DNA from: JANNOG01 sp031398915
GTDB lineage: Bacteria > Actinomycetota > Actinomycetes > Actinomycetales > JBBAYJ01
DNA length: 64,000 nucleotides
Reading direction: 5' to 3'
Assembly (NCBI GenBank): GCA_031398915.1
Contig: JANNOG010000015.1
Coordinates: 1-64,000 of the forward strand
In this document: positions 45,398 through 53,603 of the stretch, in pieces
Numbering within the stretch: position 1 is the stretch's first letter
Layout: each line of letters begins with the position of its first letter
Notes under the pieces: model-generated
Told to the model about the DNA's origin: nothing
Seen by the model: the letters and a program-made list of their open reading frames with translations, nothing else
Databases searched by the model: none
Position numbers and translations under genes: made by a program

Positions 45398-47016
45398 CTC
45401 TCTCCCTGTTGCGCACCCCACCCAACCGCCCGGGCACGGTGTCGTTCGTCGGGGGTGGACCGGGTGACCCCGGCCTGCTGACCCTGCGAGCGGCCCGGTT
45501 GCTCGCCGAAGCGGACGCAGTCGTCGTCGACATCCTCGACCGGACCGAGATGCTGCACCGCCATGCCCGCCCCGACGTCCAGATCATCGACGGTGGCCGC
45601 GACGTCGACGGCACCCCACTGGGCCGCGCCGCCCGCGCCAAGTCCGTTGTCGCGGCAGCCTCCGACGGCAGCCGGGTGGTGCGGATCATCGATGGCGACT
45701 CCACCACGTTCTCGAGCATCGTCGAAGAGGTGACGGCGTGCCGTAAATCGGGTATCGACATCGAGATCGTGCCGGGCGTGCCGATCGCGACGGCCGTGCC
45801 CGCCTATGCGGGGGTCCCGATCGCACCCGGTGGCTTCACCTCTGCCGTCCACGTCGTCTACGCCAACGACCACGGTCGCGGCGCCCTCACCCCGGGCGCG
45901 GACACCCATGCCGACGCCGTGGTGGTCCTCGGTGCCTCGGGTGGACTCGGCGATGCCGCCCGGCGGCTCATCACCCACGAGGGTTGGAGCCCGGGGACCC
46001 CGGCCATGCTGATCACCAACGGGACCACGCTCGCGCAGGTCTCGCAGGTGCTCAGCCTCGGTCAGGTCGCTGACCTGGTCGAGGCGACCGACGGGCCCAC
46101 CACCCTGGTCGTCGGCAGCGCCGTGGCCCACCACAACACGCTGAGTTGGTTCGAGACCAGGCCGTTGTTCGGCTGGCGGGTGCTACTGCCGCGCACCAAG
46201 GAGCAGGCCGAGAGCCTGGTCGAGCGGCTGAGCGAGTTCGGTGCATCTGCCGAGGTCGTGCCCACCATCTCGGTCGAGGCGCCCCGCACGCCACAGCACA
46301 TGGACAAGGCCGTCCGCGGCCTTGTCACCGGGCGCTACGAGTGGGTCGGTTTCACCAGCGTCAACGCCGTGCGTTCGGTCCGTGAGCGGCTGGAGGCACT
46401 GGGCCTGGACGCCCGGGCGTTCTCGGGCCTCAAGGTGGCGGCCGTCGGCGGTGTGACCGCCGAGGCACTGCGCGACTGGGGGATCGAGCCGGACCTGATC
46501 CCGACGACCGAGCAGTCGGCCCGCGGCCTGCTGGTGGACTGGCCCGAGTACGACGAGCAACTCGATCCGATCAACCGGGTGCTCCTGCCCCGGGCCGACA
46601 TCGCCACCGAGACGCTGGTCGCCGGACTGGGCGAACTCGGCTGGGAGGTCGACGACGTGACGGCCTACCGCACGGTGCGCGCCGCCCCGCCACCGGCACC
46701 GCTGCGCGACGCGATCAAGTCGGGCTCGTTCGATGCGGTGCTGTTCACGTCCAGCTCGACGGTGCGCAACCTGGTCGGGATCGCCGGCAAACCACACCCC
46801 TCGACGGTCGTCGCGTGTATCGGCCCCAACACGGCCAAGACCGCCGAAGAACACGGCCTGCGGGTGGACGTGTTGGCCGCCACCCCTGACGCGATGGCGC
46901 TGGCCGACGCCCTGGCCGACTACGGCGCCGGGTTGCGTCAGGCGGCCGTGGAGGCCGGTGAGGAGCCGACCCGTCCGTCGCAGCGCCGCGCCGCCCAACG
47001 TCGCCGGGCCCGGTAG
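45394..47016 (+). CDS. hemD: Fused SUMT-like / uroporphyrinogen-III synthase (CobA-HemD)
   Basis: A 540-aa fusion. The N-terminal domain (about 15–255) is a CobA/CysG-type SAM methyltransferase, with VSFVGGGPGDPGLLTLRAARLLAEADAVVVD and EIVPGVPIATAVPAYAGVPI split across loops. The SUMT loop usually G-D-P-x-x-F-G-R-G is here GDSTTFSSI, so methyl transfer is uncertain. The C-terminal domain (about 262–515) is HemD, with TKEQAESLVERLSEFGA, WVGFTSVNAVRSV, LLPRADIATETL and FTSSSTVRNLV, which closes and inverts ring D. The fusion is common in actinomycetes. ATG 45394 overlaps hemC. Confidence 0.95.
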   Translation: MTLSLLRTPPNRPGTVSFVGGGPGDPGLLTLRAARLLAEADAVVVDILDRTEMLHRHARPDVQIIDGGRDVDGTPLGRAARAKSVVAAASDGSRVVRIIDGDSTTFSSIVEEVTACRKSGIDIEIVPGVPIATAVPAYAGVPIAPGGFTSAVHVVYANDHGRGALTPGADTHADAVVVLGASGGLGDAARRLITHEGWSPGTPAMLITNGTTLAQVSQVLSLGQVADLVEATDGPTTLVVGSAVAHHNTLSWFETRPLFGWRVLLPRTKEQAESLVERLSEFGASAEVVPTISVEAPRTPQHMDKAVRGLVTGRYEWVGFTSVNAVRSVRERLEALGLDARAFSGLKVAAVGGVTAEALRDWGIEPDLIPTTEQSARGLLVDWPEYDEQLDPINRVLLPRADIATETLVAGLGELGWEVDDVTAYRTVRAAPPPAPLRDAIKSGSFDAVLFTSSSTVRNLVGIAGKPHPSTVVACIGPNTAKTAEEHGLRVDVLAATPDAMALADALADYGAGLRQAAVEAGEEPTRPSQRRAAQRRRAR

Positions 47017-47019
47017 CCC

Positions 47020-48030
47020 GTGACCGGACATGCCTCGGTCCGGGCACGTCCCGGCCTGGGGGGGTTCCCGCACCGGCGACCCCGTCGGCTGCGGACCTCA
47101 CCGGCGATCCGCGAGCTGGTCGCCGAGACCCGGCTGCACCCACGTCGGTTGGTCCTGCCGGTCTTCGTCAAGGAGGGCCTGGCCGAGGCGCGGCCGATCA
47201 GCAGCCTGCCGGGAGTCATGCAGCATTCCCGGACGTCGCTGGTCGCCGCCGCTCGCGAGGCGGTGGCTGCCGGAATCGGCGGGATCATGGTGTTCGGCGT
47301 TCCCGAACGCCGCGACGCGACGGGTACGGGCGCCGATCACCCGGACGGCATCCTCAACGTGGCGCTGGCGGATCTGGCCGAAGCCGTGGGGGACGACTGC
47401 GTCCTGATGGCCGACCTGTGCCTGGACGAGTTCACCGACCACGGCCACTGCGGTGTGCTGGACGCGGCGGGCCGGGTCGACAACGACGCCACGTTGGAGC
47501 GCTACGCCTCGATGGCGCTCGCCCAGGCGGCCGCCGGGGCGCACGTCGTGGGCCCCAGCGGAATGATGGACGGCCAGGTGGGGGCGGTGAGGGCCGCCCT
47601 GGACGGCGCCGGTCACGGCGACGTGACGGTGCTGGCGTACGCGGCCAAGTACGCGTCCGCGTTCTACGGTCCGTTCCGCGAAGCCGTCGAGTCCACCCTG
47701 TCCGGCGATCGGGCGACCTACCAGCAGGACTCGCGCAATGTCACCGAGGCCCTCGTCGAGGTCGCCCTGGACATCGCCGAGGGTGCCGACATCGTGATGG
47801 TCAAGCCGGCGCTGGCCTACCTGGACGTGTTGCGCCGGGTGGCCGACGCAGTGGACGTGCCCGTCGCGGCCTACCAGGTCTCGGGTGAGTACGCCATGAT
47901 CGCGGCCGCCGGGGCCAACGGCTGGATCGATTCCGAGCGGGTGATGATGGAGTCGGTCATATCGATCCATCGTGCCGGGGCGGGCATCATCCTCACGTAC
48001 GCCGCGGTGGATCTTGCGCACCGGCTCTGA
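47020..48030 (+). CDS. hemB: Delta-aminolevulinate dehydratase (porphobilinogen synthase)
   Basis: Condenses two ALA molecules to porphobilinogen. The 336-aa protein has the metal site DLCLDEFTDHGHCG (Cys, Asp, Cys rather than the three-Cys zinc site or the all-Asp magnesium site), the first Schiff-base Lys in YAAKYASAFYGPFREA, and the catalytic second Lys in IVMVKPALAYLDVLRR, followed by AYQVSGEYAM. Actinobacterial HemB commonly has this mixed metal site. GTG 47020 follows hemD by 3 bp. N-terminal residues 1–25 are Arg/Pro-rich. Confidence 0.97.
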   Translation: MTGHASVRARPGLGGFPHRRPRRLRTSPAIRELVAETRLHPRRLVLPVFVKEGLAEARPISSLPGVMQHSRTSLVAAAREAVAAGIGGIMVFGVPERRDATGTGADHPDGILNVALADLAEAVGDDCVLMADLCLDEFTDHGHCGVLDAAGRVDNDATLERYASMALAQAAAGAHVVGPSGMMDGQVGAVRAALDGAGHGDVTVLAYAAKYASAFYGPFREAVESTLSGDRATYQQDSRNVTEALVEVALDIAEGADIVMVKPALAYLDVLRRVADAVDVPVAAYQVSGEYAMIAAAGANGWIDSERVMMESVISIHRAGAGIILTYAAVDLAHRL

Positions 48031-48046
48031 GCGAGGAGGTCCTCAG

Positions 48047-48520
48047 GTGGCACTCGACACCCGTACGGTTCGTTGGCTCGACACCGAGGAGCAGATCGCC
48101 TGGCGAGCGCTGATCGAGGGATATGCCCGCCTGTTCGACAGGTTGGGCAGGGTGCTCGACGCCCACGGCCTGTCTCTGGCCGAGTACGAGATCCTGGTCC
48201 GGCTGTCCGAGGAGTGCGATCACGAGCTCCGGATGAGCTGGCTGGCGTCCGCGGTCGTCCATTCGCGCAGTCGGTTGACGCACACCGTGTCGCGGATGGA
48301 AGCCGCCGGTCTGGTGCAGCGGCTGTCCAGTCCCGAGGACGGGCGGGGCGTGCTGTGCAGGCTGACTCCGAGCGGCTTCGCGCTGCTGGAGGAAACCGCT
48401 CCGGAGCACGTCACGAGCGTGCGCGAGAGCTTGCTCGACGTCATGACCAGGGAGGAGTTCCTGTTGCTCGGCGATCTGATGCGGCGAGTCTCGAGACGGC
48501 TGGTCAGCGAGCCGTGTTGA
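48047..48520 (+). CDS. MarR-family transcriptional regulator within the haem operon
   Basis: A 157-aa winged-helix regulator: LDTEEQIAWRALIEGYARLFDRLGRVLDAHGLSLAEYEILVRL in the N-terminal and first helices (in pieces: HGLSLAEYEILVRL), SRSRLTHTVSRMEAAGLVQR as recognition helix and the wing DGRGVLCRLTPSG. MarR proteins repress genes in response to a ligand. It is cotranscribed with hemB (16 bp gap) and its stop overlaps the hemL start, so it probably regulates haem genes or a detoxifier. A strong ribosome site GAGGAGGT (48033–48040) sits 6 bases before GTG 48047, which decides the start. Confidence 0.9.
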   Translation: MALDTRTVRWLDTEEQIAWRALIEGYARLFDRLGRVLDAHGLSLAEYEILVRLSEECDHELRMSWLASAVVHSRSRLTHTVSRMEAAGLVQRLSSPEDGRGVLCRLTPSGFALLEETAPEHVTSVRESLLDVMTREEFLLLGDLMRRVSRRLVSEPC

Positions 48521-49878
48521 CGCCCCGCTCGACGGAGCTGTTCGAACGGGCGCAATCGGTGATCCCCGGTGGGGTCAACTCACCGGTCCGGGCGTTCCGG
48601 GCGGTCGGCGGCACGCCGCGATTCATGGTGTCGGGCAACGGTCCGTACCTGCGCGACGCCGACGGCAACACCTACGTCGACCTGGTCTGTTCGTGGGGTC
48701 CGATGATCCTCGGTCATGCCCACCCAGCGGTGTTGGCCGCCATCACGGCTGCCGCGGCCAGCGGATTCTCGTTCGGGACACCGACCGAGGGCGAGGTGGC
48801 CCTGGCCGAAGAGATCGTGTCTCGGGTGGGTCCGGTCGAGCAGGTGCGGTTGGTCAACTCCGGGACCGAGGCCACGATGAGTGCGGTGCGGCTGGCGCGC
48901 GGGTTCACCGGACGACAGATCGTGGTCAAGTTCGCCGGGCACTACCACGGTCACGTCGACGCGCTGCTCGCCCAGGCCGGGTCGGGGGTGGCGACGTTCT
49001 CGCTGCCCAGCAGTCCCGGAGTGACGGGCGCCTCGGCGGCAGACACCGTGGTCCTGCCGTACAACGACGTCGAGGCCTTGGAGGCGGTGTTCGCCGCCCG
49101 GGGCGGGGATATCGCCTGCGTGATCACCGAGGCCGCCGCCGGAAACATGGGCGTCGTCGTTCCTGCGGCGGGCTTCTCGGCCCGGTTGCGCCAACTGACC
49201 AGCCAGGCCGGGGCACTCCTCATCCACGACGAGGTGATGACCGGATTCCGGGTCAGCCGCGCCGGGTGGTGGGGCCTGGAGGGCGCGGTTCAGGGGTTCG
49301 CCCCTGACCTGTTCACGTTCGGGAAGGTCATGGGTGGCGGCTTCCCCGCGGCGGCGTTCGGCGGGCGGGCGGACGTCATGTCGCATCTGGCCCCGATCGG
49401 GGCCGTCTATCAGGCGGGCACGCTCAGCGGGAACCCGGTGGCGGTCGCTGCCGGGCTGAGCACCCTGCGGCACTGCACGCCCGATGTGTACGACCGGGTG
49501 AATGCCGTGGCGGCGACGCTGTCGGCGGCGGCGAGCGCGGCGCTCTCGGAGGTGGGGGTGGGCCACGTCGTTGCCCACGCCGGGAGCATGTTCAGCATCT
49601 TCTTCACCGCCGACACCGGGATCACCGCGATAGCGGACTACGCGACGGCGCAACGTCAGGACACGGCGGCGTTCGCGGCGTTCTTCCACGCGATGCTCGA
49701 CCAGGGTGTCTACCTGCCACCCAGTGCCTACGAGTCGTGGTTCGTCTCGGCGGCGCACGACGACGATGCGATCGGGCGGGTGGTGGACGCGTTGCCGCTC
49801 GCTGCCCGTGCCGCAGCTTCGGTCGCGGCGACGGCGTCGGTCGCGGCGACGGCTTCGGTTCCGGCGACGGCGAGGTGA
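48514..49878 (+). CDS. hemL: Glutamate-1-semialdehyde 2,1-aminomutase
   Basis: Converts glutamate-1-semialdehyde to 5-aminolevulinate with PMP/PLP. The 454-aa protein shows AQSVIPGGVNSPVRAF, the PLP-phosphate loop NSGTEATMSAVRLAR, GHYHGHVD, and the PLP Lys in FTFGKVMGGGFPAAAF. The family ends at about residue 430; the last 25 residues here are ASVAAT-type repeats from an 18-bp tandem repeat. GTG 48514 overlaps the MarR stop. HemL closing the operon completes the ALA branch begun by HemA. Confidence 0.96.
   Translation: MLTPRSTELFERAQSVIPGGVNSPVRAFRAVGGTPRFMVSGNGPYLRDADGNTYVDLVCSWGPMILGHAHPAVLAAITAAAASGFSFGTPTEGEVALAEEIVSRVGPVEQVRLVNSGTEATMSAVRLARGFTGRQIVVKFAGHYHGHVDALLAQAGSGVATFSLPSSPGVTGASAADTVVLPYNDVEALEAVFAARGGDIACVITEAAAGNMGVVVPAAGFSARLRQLTSQAGALLIHDEVMTGFRVSRAGWWGLEGAVQGFAPDLFTFGKVMGGGFPAAAFGGRADVMSHLAPIGAVYQAGTLSGNPVAVAAGLSTLRHCTPDVYDRVNAVAATLSAAASAALSEVGVGHVVAHAGSMFSIFFTADTGITAIADYATAQRQDTAAFAAFFHAMLDQGVYLPPSAYESWFVSAAHDDDAIGRVVDALPLAARAAASVAATASVAATASVPATAR
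49816..49869 (+). repeat. In-frame 18-bp minisatellite at the hemL 3' end
   Basis: Three 18-bp units at 49816–49833, 49834–49851 and 49852–49869, differing at a few bases, each encoding A-S-V-(A/P)-A-T. They extend HemL past its normal C-terminus, ending 9 bp before the stop. Confidence 0.85.
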
Positions 49879-49880
49879 CG

Positions 49881-50492
49881 ATGGCCGCCCGGAGTTCGGT
49901 CGTGTTGGTCCGCCACGGCGAGGTCCACAACCCCGAGGGCATCCTGTACGGCAGGTTGCCCGGTTACCACCTGTCCGATCGGGGCCGTGACCAGGCGCTG
50001 GTCGTTGCCGGTCAGCTGAGCGCCGGCCGACCCGTGGTGGCCGTCGTGTCCAGCCCGCTGGAACGCGCCCGCGAGACAGCGGCACCCATCGCCGCGGCGC
50101 TGGGTCTGGAGGTGGCGGTCGACGAGCGCCTCATCGAGAGCGCCAACGTCTTCGAGGGGCGGGTCGTCAGCGAGCGGGCCGAGCTGTTCCGCCCGGGCAA
50201 CTGGCGCCATCTGGTCGACCCGCTGCGCCCCTCCTGGGGTGAGCCCTACCGAGAGATCGCCGAGCGGATGCAGGACGCGGTGGCCGCGGCGCGCGAGGCC
50301 CACCCGACGGGTCGCGTGGTGTGTGTCTCGCACCAGTCCCCGATCTGGGTGGCACGCCGGGCATACGAGGCCAAGCCGCTGGGACACGACCCGAGGCGCC
50401 GGGAATGCGCCCACGCCTCGCTGACCACGCTCACCTTCGAGGCCGATCGTGTCGTCGGAATCGGCTACGAGACCCCGGCGGGTCACCTGTGA
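49881..50492 (+). CDS. Histidine phosphatase (phosphoglycerate-mutase family)
   Basis: A 203-aa member of the branch 1 histidine phosphatases: catalytic VLVRHGEV, YGRLPGYHLSDRGRDQA, SPLERARETAAPIA (second Arg), DERLIESA and the second His in VCVSHQSPIWV. A phosphoglycerate mutase-like phosphatase occupies this place between hemL and the ccs genes in mycobacteria (Rv0525 type); its substrate is unknown. ATG 49881 is preferred as it has GAGG at −9 to −6; GTG 49875 overlapping the hemL stop is the alternative. Its stop overlaps the next GTG. Confidence 0.9.
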   Translation: MAARSSVVLVRHGEVHNPEGILYGRLPGYHLSDRGRDQALVVAGQLSAGRPVVAVVSSPLERARETAAPIAAALGLEVAVDERLIESANVFEGRVVSERAELFRPGNWRHLVDPLRPSWGEPYREIAERMQDAVAAAREAHPTGRVVCVSHQSPIWVARRAYEAKPLGHDPRRRECAHASLTTLTFEADRVVGIGYETPAGHL

Positions 50493-51157
50493 GGCGATCC
50501 GCGCCCGCCGTTCTGTTGGCGGTTGCCGTCGTGGTCACCGGCGGCTGCAGCAGCGACGGCGGCACACCGCAACTGCGCGAGAGCGCCGACCGGGGGTACG
50601 TGGCGGGCGACCGGTCGGTGGTGCAGCTGACCCCGGACCAGCGGGACGGACCGGTCCAGGTCTCGGGCGAGACGCTGGACGGTGACCCGCTCGACATCGT
50701 CGACCTGCGCGGTGGCGTCGTGGTGCTCAACGTCTGGGGGTCGTGGTGTCCGCCGTGCCGGGCCGAGGCACCCGATCTGGTCGCCGCCCACGACGAGCTT
50801 GCCGGGATGGACGTCACGTTCGTCGGGATCAACATCCAGGACGCGTCGACGACCAACGCGCGCCGCTACGAGGAGTCATTCGACATCCCCTACGAGAGCA
50901 TCTTCGACCGGGACGGGCGCCAATTGCTCAATCTGCGCGGCGACATCCCACCCAACGCCATCCCGTCGACGTTGGTGCTGGACCGGTCGGGGGCGGTGGC
51001 GGCGCGCGCCATCGGACAGGTGGACCGCGCGACGCTGGTCGGGCTCGTCGAGGACGTCCTGAGCGAATCGACGACCGCGTCCGCCGGAGACTCGGCGACC
51101 GGATCACCCACCTCGGCGACCGGATCACCCACCGCCCCCGCCGGAGACTCGCCGTGA
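50489..51157 (+). CDS. TlpA/ResA-type thioredoxin lipoprotein (CcsX-like)
   Basis: A 222-aa lipoprotein for System II cytochrome c maturation. The signal ends with lipobox VVTGGC (Cys20). The thioredoxin fold has its active site WGSWCPPCRAE (Cys87, Cys90), INIQDASTTNARRYEESFDIPY and the cis-Pro segment PPNAIPSTLVLDR. Its role is to keep the haem-binding cysteines of apocytochromes reduced, using electrons from CcdA just downstream. The last 25 residues are Ser/Thr/Gly/Pro-rich, from a 21-bp duplication. GTG 50489 and stop both overlap neighbours by 4 bases. Confidence 0.93.
   Translation: MRRSAPAVLLAVAVVVTGGCSSDGGTPQLRESADRGYVAGDRSVVQLTPDQRDGPVQVSGETLDGDPLDIVDLRGGVVVLNVWGSWCPPCRAEAPDLVAAHDELAGMDVTFVGINIQDASTTNARRYEESFDIPYESIFDRDGRQLLNLRGDIPPNAIPSTLVLDRSGAVAARAIGQVDRATLVGLVEDVLSESTTASAGDSATGSPTSATGSPTAPAGDSP
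51091..51132 (+). repeat. In-frame 21-bp direct duplication in the thioredoxin lipoprotein gene
   Basis: CTCGGCGACCGGATCACCCA plus C occurs at 51091–51111 and again, identical, at 51112–51132. It encodes a duplicated S-A-T-G-S-P-T-type segment in the C-terminal tail, just before the ccdA start. Confidence 0.92.
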
Positions 51158-51894
51158 TCGCAGGCGCCGAGAACGTCGTGTTCGACGCCAGCCTGGCGCT
51201 GGCGTTGCCGGTCGCCGTCGCTGCGGGGCTGGTCTCGTTCGCCTCGCCCTGCGTGCTGCCGCTCGTGCCCGGCTACCTGGCCTACGTCTCGGGGATGGGT
51301 GATCCACAGACCACGTCGACCCGGCGCCTCGTGGCCGGGGCGGTGCTGTTCGTCGCCGGGTTCACTGTGGTGTTCGTGCTGGTCGGGGCGACTGCCGGGG
51401 CACTGGGAGGGCTGTTGTTGCGCTACGACCGGATTCTCCAGGTCGTCGCCGGGGTGGTTGCGATCGCGCTGGGAGTGGTGTTCGCAGGCCTGGTGCCGGC
51501 GCTGCAGGTCGAACGACGGATTCGGTGGCGTCCGGCGGCGGGCCTGGTGGGAGCGCCACTGCTGGGTGCCGCCTTCGGCATCGGCTGGGTCCCCTGCATC
51601 GGGCCGACCCTGGGCGCGGTGCTGGTCCTGGCCACCCAGGAGGCCTCCGCCGGGCGAGGCGCGCTGTTGGCCGTGGCGTACTGCCTGGGTCTGGGTCTGC
51701 CGTTCGTTGTCGTCGCCGCGGCCTACGGTCGAGGTTTGAGCGTCCTGCGGCCGTTGCGCCGGTACCGACTGGCGATCACCCGATCGGGGGGCGCCATGCT
51801 GATGCTCGTCGGTGTCCTGCTGGTCACGGGGGCCTGGAACACCCTGATCCGCTTGGTCCAGGGTGAGATCAGCGGATTCGTGCCGGTGATCTGA
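51154..51894 (+). CDS. ccdA: Cytochrome c biogenesis membrane protein CcdA
   Basis: A 246-aa, six-helix DsbD/CcdA-type protein passing electrons from cytosolic thioredoxin to the outside thioredoxin. The two redox Cys are in VSFASPCVLPLVPGYL (helix 1) and GIGWVPCIGPTLGAVL (helix 4), each followed by Pro. An amphipathic spacing RRLVAGAVLFVAGFTVVF forms helix 2. GTG 51154 overlaps the lipoprotein stop; its stop overlaps the resB ATG by one base. Confidence 0.95.
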   Translation: MIAGAENVVFDASLALALPVAVAAGLVSFASPCVLPLVPGYLAYVSGMGDPQTTSTRRLVAGAVLFVAGFTVVFVLVGATAGALGGLLLRYDRILQVVAGVVAIALGVVFAGLVPALQVERRIRWRPAAGLVGAPLLGAAFGIGWVPCIGPTLGAVLVLATQEASAGRGALLAVAYCLGLGLPFVVVAAAYGRGLSVLRPLRRYRLAITRSGGAMLMLVGVLLVTGAWNTLIRLVQGEISGFVPVI

Positions 51895-53603
51895 TGGCCG
51901 TCACGACCGCACCCCCGCCGCCGCAGGCCCCGCCCGCCTCGCCCCGCCTGCCCGACCTGGGCCCGATCGGCACGCTGCGCTGGATGTGGCGGCGCCTGAC
52001 CAGCATGCGGACCGCGCTGATTCTGCTGCTGCTGCTGGCGATCGCGACCATTCCCGGGTCGTTGTTGCCGCAGCGCAGCGTCGACCTCGGCGCGGTCGCC
52101 GAGTTCTACCAGGCCAACCCCGACCTCGCGCCCGTCCTGGAGCGACTGGGATTGTTCGCGGTGTACTCCTCGCCGTGGTTCGGTGCGGTGTACCTGCTGT
52201 TGTTCGTCAGCCTGGTGGGCTGCATCATCCCGCGCACCCGCGCGCACGTCCTCGACTGGTTCGCGGCGCCGCCGAACGCCCCGACCCGCCTCAACCGCCT
52301 CCCCGGCTACGTCACCTATCGCAGTGCCCTGCCGCCCGACGAGGCCGCTGCCCAGATCGCCGCGGCCGTCCGAGGCAGATGGTCGGTCGGCCTGCACCGG
52401 GTGACATCGGCACCCGGGACGTCGGCAGCGGAGACGTCGACGACGCGACCGCCGGATCAGCGGGAGCCATTGGTGGTGGCCGCTCAGACCGGACGACTGC
52501 GCGAGACCGGCAACGTCATCTTCCACATCAGCATGATCGGGATTCTGCTGGCCCTGGCCGGTAGCTCGCTCTATTCGTGGCGCGGAGAGGCGCTGGTGGT
52601 CGAGGGCGCGGGCTTCGCGAACACGCTGCCGCGTTACGACTCTTTCACCTCGGGTGCTCGCTACGACACCGGCGATCTGCCACCGTTCGCCCTCACGTTG
52701 GACGGCCTCGACGTGCGGTTCGAATCCGACCAGATCGCTGCCTTCGGCGCGCCGCGGGATTTCGCCGCCGCGGTCAGGATCACCGACACTCCGGGTGCCC
52801 CGCCACGGTCCGAGCTGATCAGGGTGAACCAGCCGGCCTCGGTCGACGGCGCCAGGGTGTACCTGTCGGGCAACGGTTACGCACCCGTCGTCGACGTCCG
52901 CAACGGCAACGGCGAGTTGGTCTTCTCGGGCGCCGTACCGTTCTTGCCCCGCGACGGGACGTACACCTCCACCGGGGTGATCAAGGTCCCCGACCTGACC
53001 GGCGGCGGCACCGAGGATCTGGCACTCGAGGGCTTCTTCCTGCCGACTGCCGTGATCGACGACCAGGGTCCACGCAGCGTGTTCCCCGACGCGGACAATC
53101 CGCGACTGCTGCTGACCGTCGCGACCGGGGACCTCGGCCTCGAGTCGGGCGGGGCCGGGTCGGTGTTCAGCCTGCAGGGCGCCGACGTGACGACGGTGAC
53201 CGCCGACGGCGGGGACGCGGTCAGTCTGCTACTCGCCCCCGGCACGTCGGTGGACCTACCGGACGATTTGGGCACTGTGACCTTCGTCGAACTGCGGAGG
53301 TTCGCCGCGTTCGACGTCCGGGCCGATCCCAGCGGCCCCGTCGCGCTGGGTGCGGCGGTCCTGGTGATGGTGGGCCTGGCGATGAGCTTGTTCATCCCGG
53401 AACGGAGGGCCTGGATCCGGATCACCCCCACCACCGGGCCCGAGATCGGCGCGCGTAGCGTGGTTGAAGTGGCAGGTCAGTCGCGTCCGCGCGATAACGG
53501 ACTGGGGGCGGCACTCGAGCACATGGCCGCCGTCGTGCGGCGCAGTGCTCCGCCTGTCCCGCCCGAGAACGACCACCGGAACCACGCTGAGGAGGACGCA
53601 TGA
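51894..53603 (+). CDS. resB: Cytochrome c biogenesis protein ResB
   Basis: A 569-aa membrane protein, the ResB/Ccs1 half of the haem-export and ligation complex. Helices lie at about 40–60 (LILLLLLAIATIPGSLLPQ), 90–110, 205–225 and near 485–505 (LGAAVLVMVGLAMSLFIPE). A large extracytoplasmic domain (about 235–480) sits between helices 3 and 4. The segment SVDLGAVAEFYQANPDLAP after helix 1 is typical of actinobacterial ResB. It acts with CcsB encoded next; its 3' end overlaps the ccsB ATG by 4 bases. Confidence 0.93.
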   Translation: MAVTTAPPPPQAPPASPRLPDLGPIGTLRWMWRRLTSMRTALILLLLLAIATIPGSLLPQRSVDLGAVAEFYQANPDLAPVLERLGLFAVYSSPWFGAVYLLLFVSLVGCIIPRTRAHVLDWFAAPPNAPTRLNRLPGYVTYRSALPPDEAAAQIAAAVRGRWSVGLHRVTSAPGTSAAETSTTRPPDQREPLVVAAQTGRLRETGNVIFHISMIGILLALAGSSLYSWRGEALVVEGAGFANTLPRYDSFTSGARYDTGDLPPFALTLDGLDVRFESDQIAAFGAPRDFAAAVRITDTPGAPPRSELIRVNQPASVDGARVYLSGNGYAPVVDVRNGNGELVFSGAVPFLPRDGTYTSTGVIKVPDLTGGGTEDLALEGFFLPTAVIDDQGPRSVFPDADNPRLLLTVATGDLGLESGGAGSVFSLQGADVTTVTADGGDAVSLLLAPGTSVDLPDDLGTVTFVELRRFAAFDVRADPSGPVALGAAVLVMVGLAMSLFIPERRAWIRITPTTGPEIGARSVVEVAGQSRPRDNGLGAALEHMAAVVRRSAPPVPPENDHRNHAEEDA

